Shown: positions 12,714-22,584 of the stretch, one piece after another | Position numbering within the stretch: the first letter of the stretch is position 1 | Layout: each line of letters begins with the position of its first letter | Assembly (NCBI GenBank): GCA_902729315.2 | Contig: LR746267.1 | Location: forward strand, 8,808,924 to 8,872,923 | Direction of reading: 5' to 3' | DNA from: Spirodela intermedia | Lineage: Eukaryota > Streptophyta > Magnoliopsida > Alismatales > Araceae | Length of the DNA: 64,000 nucleotides | Program-made: the position numbers and the translations under genes | Notes under the pieces: model-generated | Database searches by the model: none | What the model was told of the DNA's origin: nothing | Seen by the model: only the letters and a program-made list of their open reading frames with translations

Positions 12714-15375
12714 CTACAGTCTCAGGTGAGCAAACAGGGATGGGACCAAGTCGACGACTGACCATGCAAGGCCGGCATACTGGAGAAACCTGATGCCGGT
12801 GTCTACATCGAAAGGCTCCTGCGGTGAGAGAGCTGAGATCTTATGGAGCGAGCTCAGTTGCCTGCTTTCAGGCTTCTCGTTGCTCCCCGGAGCCTTCAAC
12901 CCGGGAACGTAGCACGACGATCTTATCGGGATGCCCAGAGCGTTGCACAAGATGGGCAGTGACCATTTGGCCAGCGCCTTGCTGCAGAACTTCACAACGA
13001 GGATGATAGGGAGGCCCAGCAGCAACCTCCCGAGGAGAATGGAAGGGGTTAGCTCCGAGGGAAGCATGCGAGGAGCGCCCCCATAGCTGAGGTGAAGGGA
13101 GCTTTGCTGGACGCCGGAGACCTGAATGACAGAAGAGGGCAATCGTCTGAAAACAGAAGCAATAGCTGAGTCCGTTCATCGTTCAAAAGAAGCTGGCAAC
13201 GGGTGGGTTAATGCACTCTGTTCTTTTCGATCATGAAATGCCATTTGCCTGGGTCTGATGAGGAATTTAAGGATAATCAGGAGACAGAAAAATAATATAT
13301 ATATACATATAAATATGTAGGAATCATCAGGGCTTGTGTCAGAAATCATGAGCAGAGAAATCATCATCTGTTGGGATGCCCAGAGCTTCACAACATTGGA
13401 TGATGGGGAGGCCCAGCAGCAACCTTCCAACGAGAATCATAAAGCTAGTATAGAACACCAGTCAGAAAACTCTCACACCTTTTTCCATTATCACTTGGTA
13501 CATAATCTGTTCATAGAAAGGAGATGTCAAATCTTCTAATGATTCGTTTCCTAGAATGGGTCATAATCATTGTTTCAAGAAAATATATCCTGGTCAAAAT
13601 ATCTTCCACTGTCTTGATTCTGCCAGCCCGGGCAAGATTCAAGACTCAAGAACATCACTGATTATGCAGCTGGGAGAAACTATCTTCATCTTAACATCAG
13701 GCATTTTAAATCTACTAAAAAACCCCATCACACACAAATCGCTGCTGCAGCATCGATCACATGTGAAAAAGATGAACAAGGATGATAGATTGCGCTTACT
13801 ATCCCGAAAGCAACCCCGGTGAAGGCTGTGTGGTACTCGAAGCTCGGCGTCGGGAGCTCTGACGTTGGGTAAGCAAATAACAGTAGTAATGATAGCCCAG
13901 CCCAGAAAGAAGTTACTGCAACACAACGTTAGAAGCTCGATCATCCTCAGAGGGGGGTCAACGGAAGATGAAATGGAGGACTTTCAGAGGGTGGGTGGGA
14001 GCTGGCATAATACCGTTCTGTCCAGAGATGATAAAGTCGTCCACATATCCATACACATTGATCCAAAAGGATAGGATGGTAATTCCCAAGCCTATCCCAC
14101 CCACGACATCAATGAAGCTGTGCATGCCGAGATATATCCTCCCTGAAAAATAAAATAAATAAGTCTTACCGAAGATTGATGGATCCATCACATGAAAATA
14201 TTAACCTTACCAAGGCCGATGAGCGCAACCAGCAGGAAGACGAGAGAAATCCCAATATAAATAACGTTGGAAGCATCCTTCTGGAGGCCATTCGCTATCA
14301 TATAATGCAGCAAAAATCTGCAATGAGGAAACAAGCAAAACATTATAAATAAAATTATTTCGGCTGAAATATTCTTCTGCACATAGTTAACATTATAAAT
14401 ATCCCATAATGCACAATTAATAAATATTTTCAGAGGGGATGTGGATCGTACCCAGAGAGGCACACGGTGTTGAGAGCGTGGGAGGAAGGCAGACCGTATT
14501 CCATCGCATTCTCTTTCTCATCTTTGGTTGCTGTTATTCTTCTAACAGGTGGAGAGCTGGGTCTGGGGGCTGATACCAAGTCCTTCAAGCATGGCAAAAT
14601 CACTAGTAAAAATATGGTGAACTTGATGCAGGATAGCTTTCACTCAACGAAGATGCAGAAGGAAGATGAACCAGGAATTACCTTCATGGCATTCCCGACA
14701 TAATCACAGAAAGCCATCAAAAGCGTCATCTGTCTGGCCAGCTTCCCGTGTTCACTCTGGAGGGAGGAGGAGGATCAAAATCTCGCATAAATCATGCCGG
14801 AAAAAAACCCAGAGGCCTCATCAACGATTTCAACCCCACTCTCCATGACATACAGCCTGGTGATACTCGTCAACAGTGAGAGAAAGGGAGGAGGAGAAGG
14901 AGAAGCAACGTAAAGAATCACAAGGCAGGAAAATTGCCCTACCCAGAAGAGCAAGGGTAGGAATCCCGTGTAGAAAGGAACGGAGACGATGCAGGAGAGC
15001 ACGGAGAAGAACGTATCGAGGAGCACATGATCCGCACTCTGCGTCGAACGGCAACATCAACAACGCGATTATCATCATATTCATCATATCGAGAGAAAAT
15101 AATGTTAAATAAATCGAAAATAAAAAAGGGGGAATGAGGCGGAAGGGAGGGGGAGAGGAACCGGGAACGAAAATGGTGATTACCTGGATGAAGAGGACCA
15201 GAGGGGTCTCGGAGGCGACGCGGCGGGAGACCCAGGGCTGAACCAGCGATCTGATCTTCTGAGTCAGCCCCAACGCCGACGACAGCAGGATCCAACCCAT
15301 TATCGCGCACAGCGAAAGACCTTGCCACCCCGGGACACCAAAGAAGGTGCCCTCACCATCGCCGCCGCTCTCCAT
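12714..15375 (-). CDS. LPPD: Long-chain-base-1-phosphate (sphingosine-1-phosphate) phosphatase, LPP-delta type
   Basis: ER membrane phosphatase of the PAP2 superfamily that dephosphorylates phytosphingosine- or sphingosine-1-phosphate, a step in sphingolipid signalling during dehydration and ABA response in Arabidopsis (family knowledge). Eight exons: 15184-15375, 14943-15038, 14682-14756, 14452-14582, 14211-14317, 14014-14142, 13800-13915, 12714-13121; 417 residues, very close to the Arabidopsis protein. The three phosphatase motifs are complete: KX6RP at 121-129, PSSH at 153-156, and RX5HX3D at 202-212. Several membrane segments are visible (for example around residues 20-36, 70-96, 175-200 and 215-232). 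The start was taken at MESGG; an in-frame ATG at 15447 would add 24 hydrophobic residues, which fits family starts less well. Intron 7 contains a decayed copy of part of exon 8. Confidence 0.95.
13373..13440 (-). pseudogene. Decayed copy of LPP-delta exon 8 fragment inside intron 7
   Basis: The segment matches 12928-13041 within exon 8: both begin with GGGATGCCCAGAGC and share the blocks TTCACAAC, GGGAGGCCCAGCAGCAACCT and CGAGAA (all on the + strand). About 49 bp of exon 8 (near 12942-12990) is missing from the copy and there are several substitutions. It lies 250 bp upstream of the real exon in transcript order. It is probably a relic of local duplication and is not expected to code. Confidence 0.75.
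15044..15183 (-). other. LPP-delta intron 1, 145 nt, purine-rich on the + strand
   Basis: A short first intron between 15183 and 15039 separates the two N-terminal exons. It explains why several overlapping ORFs appear here in different frames. It is listed to document the splice choice: donor after codon 64, acceptor before AGT at 15038. Confidence 0.6.
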
Positions 15376-15485
15376 CTCCAGCTCCAGACGGACGGCGGCG
15401 ACGACGACACCAACGAAACAAAAAATAGGCAGCGGAAATCCCCGCAATTACGAGATCAAAGGGAGAGGGAGAGGGGGGCTAGGGG

Positions 15486-15512
15486 GGGAGAGAGAGAGAG
15501 AGAGGAAGAAGA
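15486..15512. repeat. GA-rich tract in LPP-delta 5' UTR
   Basis: A short GA microsatellite (CT on the transcribed strand) lies between the putative TATA box and the start codon. Confidence 0.7.
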
Positions 15513-15543
15513 AGAAGCGTGGGAATCTTCCAAAATCTCCTCG

Positions 15544-15550
15544 CTTTATA
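15544..15550 (-). promoter_or_regulatory. Putative TATA box of LPP-delta
   Basis: TATAAAG on the minus strand lies about 170 bp upstream of the start codon. A start site 30 bp downstream would leave a 5' UTR of roughly 140 nt that includes the CT tract. Position and motif are the only support. Confidence 0.4.
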
Positions 15551-15559
15551 GGGAGGTGA

Positions 15560-16333
15560 TCCAGCGATGCTCCAGTGTCCTAATGGCGCGCGCTGCTAAA
15601 CGTTGACGAATGTGTCCCCAGCTCCCTTCCACTGGTGGAAAAAAACCAGGAGAGAGAGGAAGCAGGCGAAGAATAGCTTCTCTAGAATGGGTTGACTCTT
15701 CTAGCCCACCTTCTTCCTGGTTCCCTCATTTGTACACATATTTCTCAAATTCCCTCATTTATTAATTATTTCACGCAATTTATGCGAAAAATATTTCCCT
15801 CACTCAACGATTTCCCTTACAGCTCATGTTTTCTTATATTATAAATTTTGTGGCCAGCTTCTGACCGCGTGGGGCCCTCGGGTCCGTCTGGTCAAGCCGC
15901 TGTGGGCCCCACAGTAATTCCCAACTTCTCTCCACGTGTCTCCTCCCTCCTAACGGATCCGGAGAGGGTTCTCCGAATCCTTCTCCAACGGTCGAGCCAA
16001 ACGTCACCATCCGACAGGTTGGCGCAGCCCCGAGACAAATTTCATAAGGCTGGTACCTTCCGTCCACTTTGGCGTCGGCGGGATAATGGATAACGGATAC
16101 CCCAGACCCTGGCCAGTCAAACGGTCAAGATTTTCCCCTCAATTCACTGGGGTCAAAAGAGAGAGAGAGAGAGAGAGAGAGGGAGGACTAAAAAAAATGA
16201 ATTTTTTGTTGGTATACAAAGGCGATTAGGATAAACACAGACTATTTAAAGCAATAAACTGAGAGTTTGACTTGACAGGATCTGCTTGGCTGATAACCCA
16301 CCCTTTGGTTGACTTATCCAGACGAAGGGCCCT
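15560..16333. other. Spacer between LPP-delta promoter and ATXR4 3' end
   Basis: This holds the upstream region of LPP-delta, the ATXR4 3' UTR and a GA microsatellite at 16158-16182. I see no coding sequence. Confidence 0.5.
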
Positions 16334-16769
16334 TCAGTCGCCAGATAAGCACCTAGAACACCTGCACTGGAAGCCAAACCCGTGATACAGAAGAGACTGC
16401 CGAGCCTCCCAATCCATGCTGGCGTCGATGTAGCAGATTCGGAGCTCCTCACCTGATGACAACAATAATCATAATAATATTTTTTTATAATAATACTAAT
16501 AATAGTAATAATTCGATGAAAATTAAAAGCTTGAAGAAATCATCATCGTGTAGAAGAGAGATAATGAATGAAACGAAAACGAACCGGGTTCAATGTCGCG
16601 GAGGACCTTCAGCTTCGCGTCCATGTTGTCGATCCACAGTATGTGGGCGTTTGGATCTGAAGAATGGCAAGATCAGCCCAGTCAGCCGCATGAAATCTTC
16701 ATTATCTTCATTATCTATTATCAAAATGTTCCATGACAATAATAGATAATCGCCACAAATTGCCAGCAG

Positions 16770-16814
<45 letters not shown>

Positions 16815-17318
16815 AAAGCAAACAAAAAAGTCAAAACAATAGTAGACCGAAGAAAGATAAAGTAGCCTGAAAGACCCATGTTGATAAGGAAGGCAATAAA
16901 GTCAACCATAACGAAGGAAACACATAAAGAACGAAGCAAAAGAGTCAAAACAATAGCAGACCGAGGAAAAATAAAGTAGCCTGAAAGACCCATGTTGATA
17001 AGGGAGGCAATAAAGTCAACCATAACGAAGGAAACACATAAAGAACAAAGCAAAAGAGTCAAACCGCAGTCGTGATTGTAGAAGGATGGAAGTATGTAAA
17101 CAGCATTGCCGACCGCAGAGTCAGCTACGACAGAGGAAGATGCCAAATCAAGCAAATCTTCGTAAGATCCTCCAACTGTTTCAACCCTAAACGCGTTGAT
17201 GCGGATCCGCGCCATCACTCCAAGAAACCACTGCTTTGTGAGAACTAATTTAGTCAAAGATGACAGAGAAACTGATGGCCAATGCATGCCGTGTCCTGTG
17301 CATAAACATGTATCCCAG

Positions 17319-17381
<63 letters not shown>

Positions 17382-19975
17382 ATACATGAGATGAGAGCTT
17401 CCTCAGGATCTGCCTTCACGAATGCGAGCTTCAGTAGCTCGTATTCCGCTTCCATCTAGGATTTTTATACAGCACCAGGCATTAGCCACCATCACTATAG
17501 AACAGGCGACTCTCCAGCATCTGGGTTTTAGGTTAGAATTAGGGCCTACCTCTGGAAGCATGTCGGGGTGTAGACTGGCTGGCTGGAGGATATCGAGGGT
17601 GTCTGCAGAAACTGTTCCTGCTACGACCATACAAGCCAACCGCTTTACTAGAAATGGATATTTCAACCCCCGTTCTCTTCAGTCAAATTAAAAAAAAAAA
17701 AAAAAAATCAAATAAGTTATTATATGAATCGTCAAGAACTGACAGAAATTACCATCTAGATTTCTTGGGTTTAAATTTAAATTGGGTTTTCTAAAATCTG
17801 ACCGGCCACAAACGATAAAAACGAACAAAGTCATACCTTGACCTCTATCTTGTAATGGTAGCACTGTGCAGTGAAAGGTGGCAAAAATAGAAATTTCAAT
17901 GAATTGGCAACAAGAGTGGACCCAACAAAGACGATATATATATTCATGATATCATTGTTGTGGGTGTAAATATGAAACCATAACATTTCTATAAGAGCTG
18001 ACAATAGAATAATGAAATCATTGCATTATATGAAAGGATACTTCACATACTTGCAGTGGGTATCATAAGCTGACCAGCTCGATGTGCTCTCAATCTCCAG
18101 AAAACCCTACAGACGTTAGGAAAAGAAGAAGTCAGAGCATGGAACCAAAAAGAGTGATTAGACATGGCTGGTACACTGATCGCCTGTGTGAAACTCTTCC
18201 AGATCATAATAACTCGCATTGAAAAATATTCTTTGGAAGATTAGCCGGATCCAACCTCAGAGTGACAATGCGTTCTACAAAAAATCAGTGGAAAAATACA
18301 AGTATCTGCTCTACATTGAAGGCGCGATGAGTGCACAAACACAGTGGTATTCCCTTTCGACTTAAAGAAAAGGATTGAAGCCCATTGCTTAGGGTTCTAA
18401 AACTCACCAACATCAGACCGCAAAATCATCTTGATTCCCTAATCTTAGATATCAAGTTTGACCAAGGATGGTTGATGAAAATTTGAAAGTAAGCACTCTA
18501 AATCAAAGGGCAATCATCAAAATGATTTTCTCATCAAATTCCATTTTGATGATAAAAATCCGAATCGAGGGCCCACAGCATCAAGAACCCATATTGAATT
18601 TTTGAATCCTTATAAGAAACCCAGGACACCTTTACTATAGATGGAATGCAATCCGACATTACTGTCAAAGAACCAGTCCAATACGAAAAAAAGGGTTTCT
18701 AATATCATCGAATGCGCATGCAGTGTTCAAAGATTGTCATTCCGTATCACGAGATTGATATTAAGGGAGAACAATGCCACCTTGAGACACGGCAAGTAGT
18801 TGACCATGTTGGAGAAGATCTTCATAACATCTTCATCTTTTTCATCCAAGGACTACTGGAAAGAACAACTCGTTGATGCACCAGTGTTCAAAGTTCATAG
18901 CTGAGAAACTGGAATTATCTCTAGCTTGATTTGAACGAATGAGATGGCAGTAGGCCTAATGCCTTACAGATTGGTGTGTGCCATACTTTTTTTTGGAGCA
19001 CTGCATCTTTTACCGATCAAATCACAGTGGGTTTGCAGTTAGGATCATATATCTGAAGTAATGTTAGTAGTGTGTTTGGTTTCGAAACCTTGTGATACAT
19101 TTCTTGCTTCTACTAGCTGCAGGCAGCAGACAATAGCATCGATGCCGACTCAAACGCATCAATTGATCGTCAGATGGCCAGCTGGGGACCAGTACAGAAG
19201 CATGATCTGCAGACCATGGATTCTGAACACAGCAGAGGATGATCATCTTCGCCACTCCTAGTCTTACAGATGTTACCTTAGGGTTTACGAATAGACAGGC
19301 TTTTCCATACTTTCAAGAAGAAACAGAAAATCTCGTCGAAGGAACTGCGATTAACCAGTTTCAAAAGCAAGCGACGCAGAAAGGAGAAAAAAATGAGATT
19401 TTTACGGGACCCATGAAAGGGATGAGTAAAAAAAGACCTTAGATTTCTCTTTGCATTCATCACTGCAGAAGTATCGAGCGCTGCTGCAGCTTGAATCAGA
19501 GAGGACGGAAGTGTCACCACTGCTCCTCCTCAGGCAGTAGTAACATACCTACGCATTGAGCAGAAACATAGAAAGAAATTCAGCCATCCGTCGGCGGGAA
19601 GGAGCGATGGAGGAAAGAAACACAGAGCGAGACGATGCTGGGGACTCAGACTTTGCTCAGGAGCGAAGGAAGAGGGTGAGCCACTACGGGGCTGGCGGTG
19701 TGGATGAGATCGCCCGCGCCGATCGCTCGGGAGGCGAACACGCCTCTCCCCGCAGAATCCGTGAGAGAGACGCGGATCGGCGGCGGGATCGATCCAGCGC
19801 TCGTCTTCGCCTTCTCTCCGCCGCTCGCGCCCTGGCCGATCTGCTCCGAGACGGCGTCATTGCCGGCGCCGGTCGTGGAGGTAGAGAGGAAAGACCACGG
19901 CAAGTTCGACCGAGTCGCGCCGGAGCGAGCCCTCCGCAATGCCCAGCGGCGAAGGGCGCCGGCGACGGAGGCCAT
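16334..19975 (-). CDS. ATXR4: SET-domain protein, ATXR4/SDG38-like putative lysine methyltransferase
   Basis: Putative protein-lysine methyltransferase of the plant ATXR4 (SDG38) type. Eight exons: 19652-19975, 19438-19548, 18051-18106, 17550-17676, 17386-17455, 17065-17244, 16585-16656, 16334-16452; 352 residues (Arabidopsis form about 325). The SET domain starts near residue 67 (PPPIRV..GRGVFA), is interrupted by a Cys cluster (C110, C113, C129, C136, C140) like a reduced MYND finger, and resumes with the core SFYNHDCDPNA at 283-293 and EELRICYID at 315-323; a C-terminal Cys group follows. The first 40 residues are rich in Arg, Ala and Ser and lack acids, so an organellar presequence is plausible. 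Intron 4 opens with a CT microsatellite, and intron 6 carries a 114-bp tandem duplication directly after its donor. Confidence 0.93.
16772..16814. repeat. AT microsatellite in ATXR4 intron 6
   Basis: About 40 bp of TA dinucleotides lies just distal to the 114-bp duplicated block in the same intron. Confidence 0.9.
16830..17062. repeat. 114-bp tandem duplication in ATXR4 intron 6
   Basis: Unit 1 (16830-16943) and unit 2 (16944-17057) are nearly identical, and the first bases of a third unit (GTCAAA, from 17058) run into the exon 6 donor at 17063-17064. Spacing is exactly 114 bp both times. On the minus strand no stop occurs in the frame continuing from exon 6 through both copies. Confidence 0.9.
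17320..17376. repeat. GA microsatellite in ATXR4 intron 4
   Basis: About 55 bp of GA on the + strand (CT in the transcript) lies within 10 bp of the intron 4 donor at 17385-17384. Confidence 0.9.
18107..19437 (-). other. ATXR4 intron 2, 1.33 kb, no gene seen
   Basis: AT-rich intron without a credible ORF, terminal repeats or RNA gene. Confidence 0.4.
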
Positions 19976-20055
19976 CGCGCGACCTTCAGCCTGTGATTGA
20001 TTTTCCGTCGCCTGGGCAAGAGAAGAGGACCTCTTTGTCCATCAAGCTGAGGCCA

Positions 20056-20058
20056 TTT

Positions 20059-20062
<4 letters not shown>
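20056..20062 (-). promoter_or_regulatory. Putative TATA box of ATXR4
   Basis: TATAAAA on the minus strand lies 81 bp upstream of the ATG, with a GA/CT microsatellite directly distal to it. Confidence 0.45.
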
Positions 20063-20118
<56 letters not shown>

Positions 20119-20345
20119 GAATAGATACCAAAGCTCTACACACAGAGGGCTGGATAGAGAGAGATGGAGTGATGGCCAAACTCTGTCGAGAGAGCAGGGC
20201 AGAGAGAGAGAGAGAGGAGCATGCATTGATAGTAAAGCCCTACGCAGAGAGAGAGAGAAAGAGAGAGGGCTAGAGAGAGATATGGCGTGGTGCAAACTCT
20301 ATGGAGAGAGCGGGGCACACAGAGAGAGAGAGAGAGAGAGAGAAT
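20062..20345. repeat. GA microsatellites and an imperfect tandem repeat upstream of ATXR4
   Basis: A GA run occupies 20062-20115. It is followed by two imperfect copies of a block (about 20126-20206 and 20229-20325) sharing the words AAAGC.CTAC, GAGGGCT, GAGAGAGAT, AAACTCT and GAGAGAGC.GGGCA, each flanked by more GA. This produces long Ser-Leu and Glu-Arg ORFs that are not genes. Confidence 0.75.
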
Positions 20346-20417
20346 CCATGGAGCTCCAGCAGACGACGTATATTCAATTGTATCAGACATCAACAACGGG
20401 CACGAGCCATGAACAAT

Positions 20418-21956
20418 TTACAAGCCTCTGGTTGGCTCCCCTCCATTCCCTCTCAGAGATTTCAAGGGTCTGAAGGCGGCCAAGACCACAGACACCTTGC
20501 AGGTGAGAAACCCGGCGAGCCCGAGGAAGAGATACCGGGGAGTCAACGCCAACCCTCCATCCGCCGCTCCAAACCTCACGGCAGCCCCAGCCGCCAATAA
20601 GGTCAACGCCAGACCCCACAAGGCCCCCCTGAACCCTCCTCCTCCAGCGAGATTGCCACCACCGGCCACCGGCAACGCAGAAGCCGATAACCCGTCGACC
20701 GATCTCTGCAGCAGCAACAGGTACAGGAAGCCGCAGGCTCCGCCAGCCGCGAAGGCGATGGCCGCCTCCTCGCTCGATGAGACGGCGGCGACGGCGGCGG
20801 CGCCGCCGGTGACGGACAGCAAGTCGTAGACCAGCAGGGATAGCTTCAGATCTGAGTACTCCTCCATGCTCTCCTCCATCGATACTCTAGGCTTTCCCGA
20901 TTCCTGGAAGAGATCGCCGCTGATGATGCCCGATGGATCGTCCATGGAGAATCCGTCGACAAGCTGAGGCCTCAGCTCCGCCATGGACAAGCCTCCGCTC
21001 CCCCCGAAAAACACCTCATCTGCTTCAAAATCGTACCGACGGCTTTCATACAGCTTACTGGATGATGACCCGTCGGCGCCGACGACAGTCAATCGAATTC
21101 CGCTCAATCTCCACGAGCCTGACCTTGAAAACACAGAAATTGATAAATTTCAGAGATCGGATACAGTTGATCAGATGATGAGTGCACAAAACCATGACGA
21201 CATGTTTCGAGAAACCTGATTCAAGGCCCACCCAGAGGGCTTTGATGTCCCCTAGCTTGGGCCCGTGAAACCCTAGAACATCGACTGAGCCCCTCTGGAA
21301 GTGGACCCCTTCGGAAACAGAGGAAGATTCCTCAGCTCCAGAGGGACTGGGTCCGGATGAGACCATTGGTATTCTTTGAAGAACTGAATCGCCATTAACG
21401 TCGATGAAGGAGAGCAGTATCGCAGCGTCGGCGTCGCTCAGAGAAGACCCGAATTCACCGCTCGTTCTTATCTGCAGAATGTAGAACGATGAGGACTCAT
21501 CCAGATTGGCCGAATCGAGCACGCTTCCTGCCATGGTTTCGCCGAGGAATATCGCTTCCCTGGACGGTAGAAGTCTCGCTGGCTCCGCGAACCTCTGAAA
21601 ATCTGATTGGACTGCGCATCAATATCCTCATAATTCGAAGTACATTAGCCCCGACAACACTCGAAGAAGTTGAATCTGGACGAGATGAACTGGAAGAAAT
21701 TTCAATTATTGTAACCAAAGAAGATGAGGCGCGTATGATTCACCGCAGGGAGAAGATGATACAAGGGATCAAAAAAGAAGATTAAACCTTGAAAGGGGGA
21801 CTTCTTCGATCGGGGAATGAGCAGAGATTTGCCGCCGGTTCCCCCTCTCCAGTTCAGCGAAACCCTAGAAATCCCTTCGGACAACCCATTACGCAGGCGG
21901 CGCCGAGCTGCGAATGGAACCGAAGAAGCCAAGCTCTTAGTGGAGAGCAGAGCCAT
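20418..21956 (-). CDS. Plastid-targeted multi-pass membrane protein of unknown function
   Basis: I do not recognise a named family. Three exons: 21788-21956, 21216-21611, 20418-21118; 421 residues with all phases closing. Residues 1-55 look like a chloroplast transit peptide: Met-Ala start, rich in Ser, Arg and Leu, almost no acids. The middle (about 56-190) is soluble and mixed alpha/beta, with strand-like pieces (ILLSFIDVNG, WRLSGIRLTVVG) that recall a PLAT/C2-like sandwich; this is only an impression. The C-terminal half has at least three hydrophobic segments, around 275-320, 350-370 and 380-405, rich in Gly and Ala. Acceptor 21612 was preferred over one 13 bp downstream because only it keeps the phase. 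Stop is TAA at 20418-20420. GC-rich exons like the neighbouring PPR gene. A thylakoid or envelope protein is likely by inference. Confidence 0.75.
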
Positions 21957-22584
21957 CCCTGCGGCATCAAGACGAAATCAACTCATCAAAGAGTAGTGGA
22001 AACCGAATAGAATTAGGGTTTTAGCAAGAACGGGAATCAGAAACCAGCAAAAGATCTGCCACAGTTTCCCGTCTCTTTCCTCAATCTCTACTTCTAGTTT
22101 CGACATAGATGGTTACCTAACAGTGTAAGAAAGGATGTGAAACCCTACCAGATCAAACGGATCACCTCGAGATCGGCTGGTGCGGAGACTCGCGCGAGAG
22201 CTTGAACTCTCTCGAGGCCAGCGGCACAGGGAGAGCTAGCAAGCGAACAAACAAGATCGAGGGGTTGGTGCCTGAACGGGGGCGGCGGACAGGGAAGGAA
22301 GAAGCCTTGGAGTGTGGGAGTCGACTTCTTCCCTCCCCCCCGGCGACCGCCATTTCTGCTGCAGACGATATTTTCTTCCTCGATATTTTCCAATCGCATT
22401 CATCGGGTTCGTGTGATAAAAAAAAACATTTCTACGTCTTTAAAAATAAATATTCATGAAAAGCTCAGAGAGGAAATATTCTCCGATTTTCCTGCCAGAA
22501 ATATATTAAATATTTTTTTAATTAATCCGGAGACACTAAAAATTATATTTCCTGTTTTTTCTTACTTTTTCGGCGATCACTCTC
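21957..22584. other. 5' region of the plastid membrane protein gene and PPR 3' end
   Basis: A CGCAG acceptor-like site just before the ATG at 21956 suggests a 5' UTR intron. The segment 22440-22580 is AT-rich and probably holds the PPR 3' UTR. No coding sequence was recognised. Confidence 0.4.

Noticed and set aside
15376-15447. Upstream in-frame ATG of LPP-delta at 15447
   Set aside because: It would add a 24-residue hydrophobic stretch absent from relatives, which start near MESGG; kept as an alternative only.
17245-17295. Upstream acceptor for ATXR4 exon 6 at 17296
   Set aside because: Joining exon 5 to 17295 creates a TGA at the junction; the acceptor before 17244 restores the expected FLTKQW-like sequence.
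19684-20295. 203-codon minus ORF rich in Ser-Leu
   Set aside because: It reads through CT microsatellites and overlaps ATXR4 exon 1 out of frame.
21599-21611. TTTTCAG acceptor for exon 2 of the plastid protein gene
   Set aside because: Phase does not match exon 1; the CGCAG acceptor ending at 21612 does.
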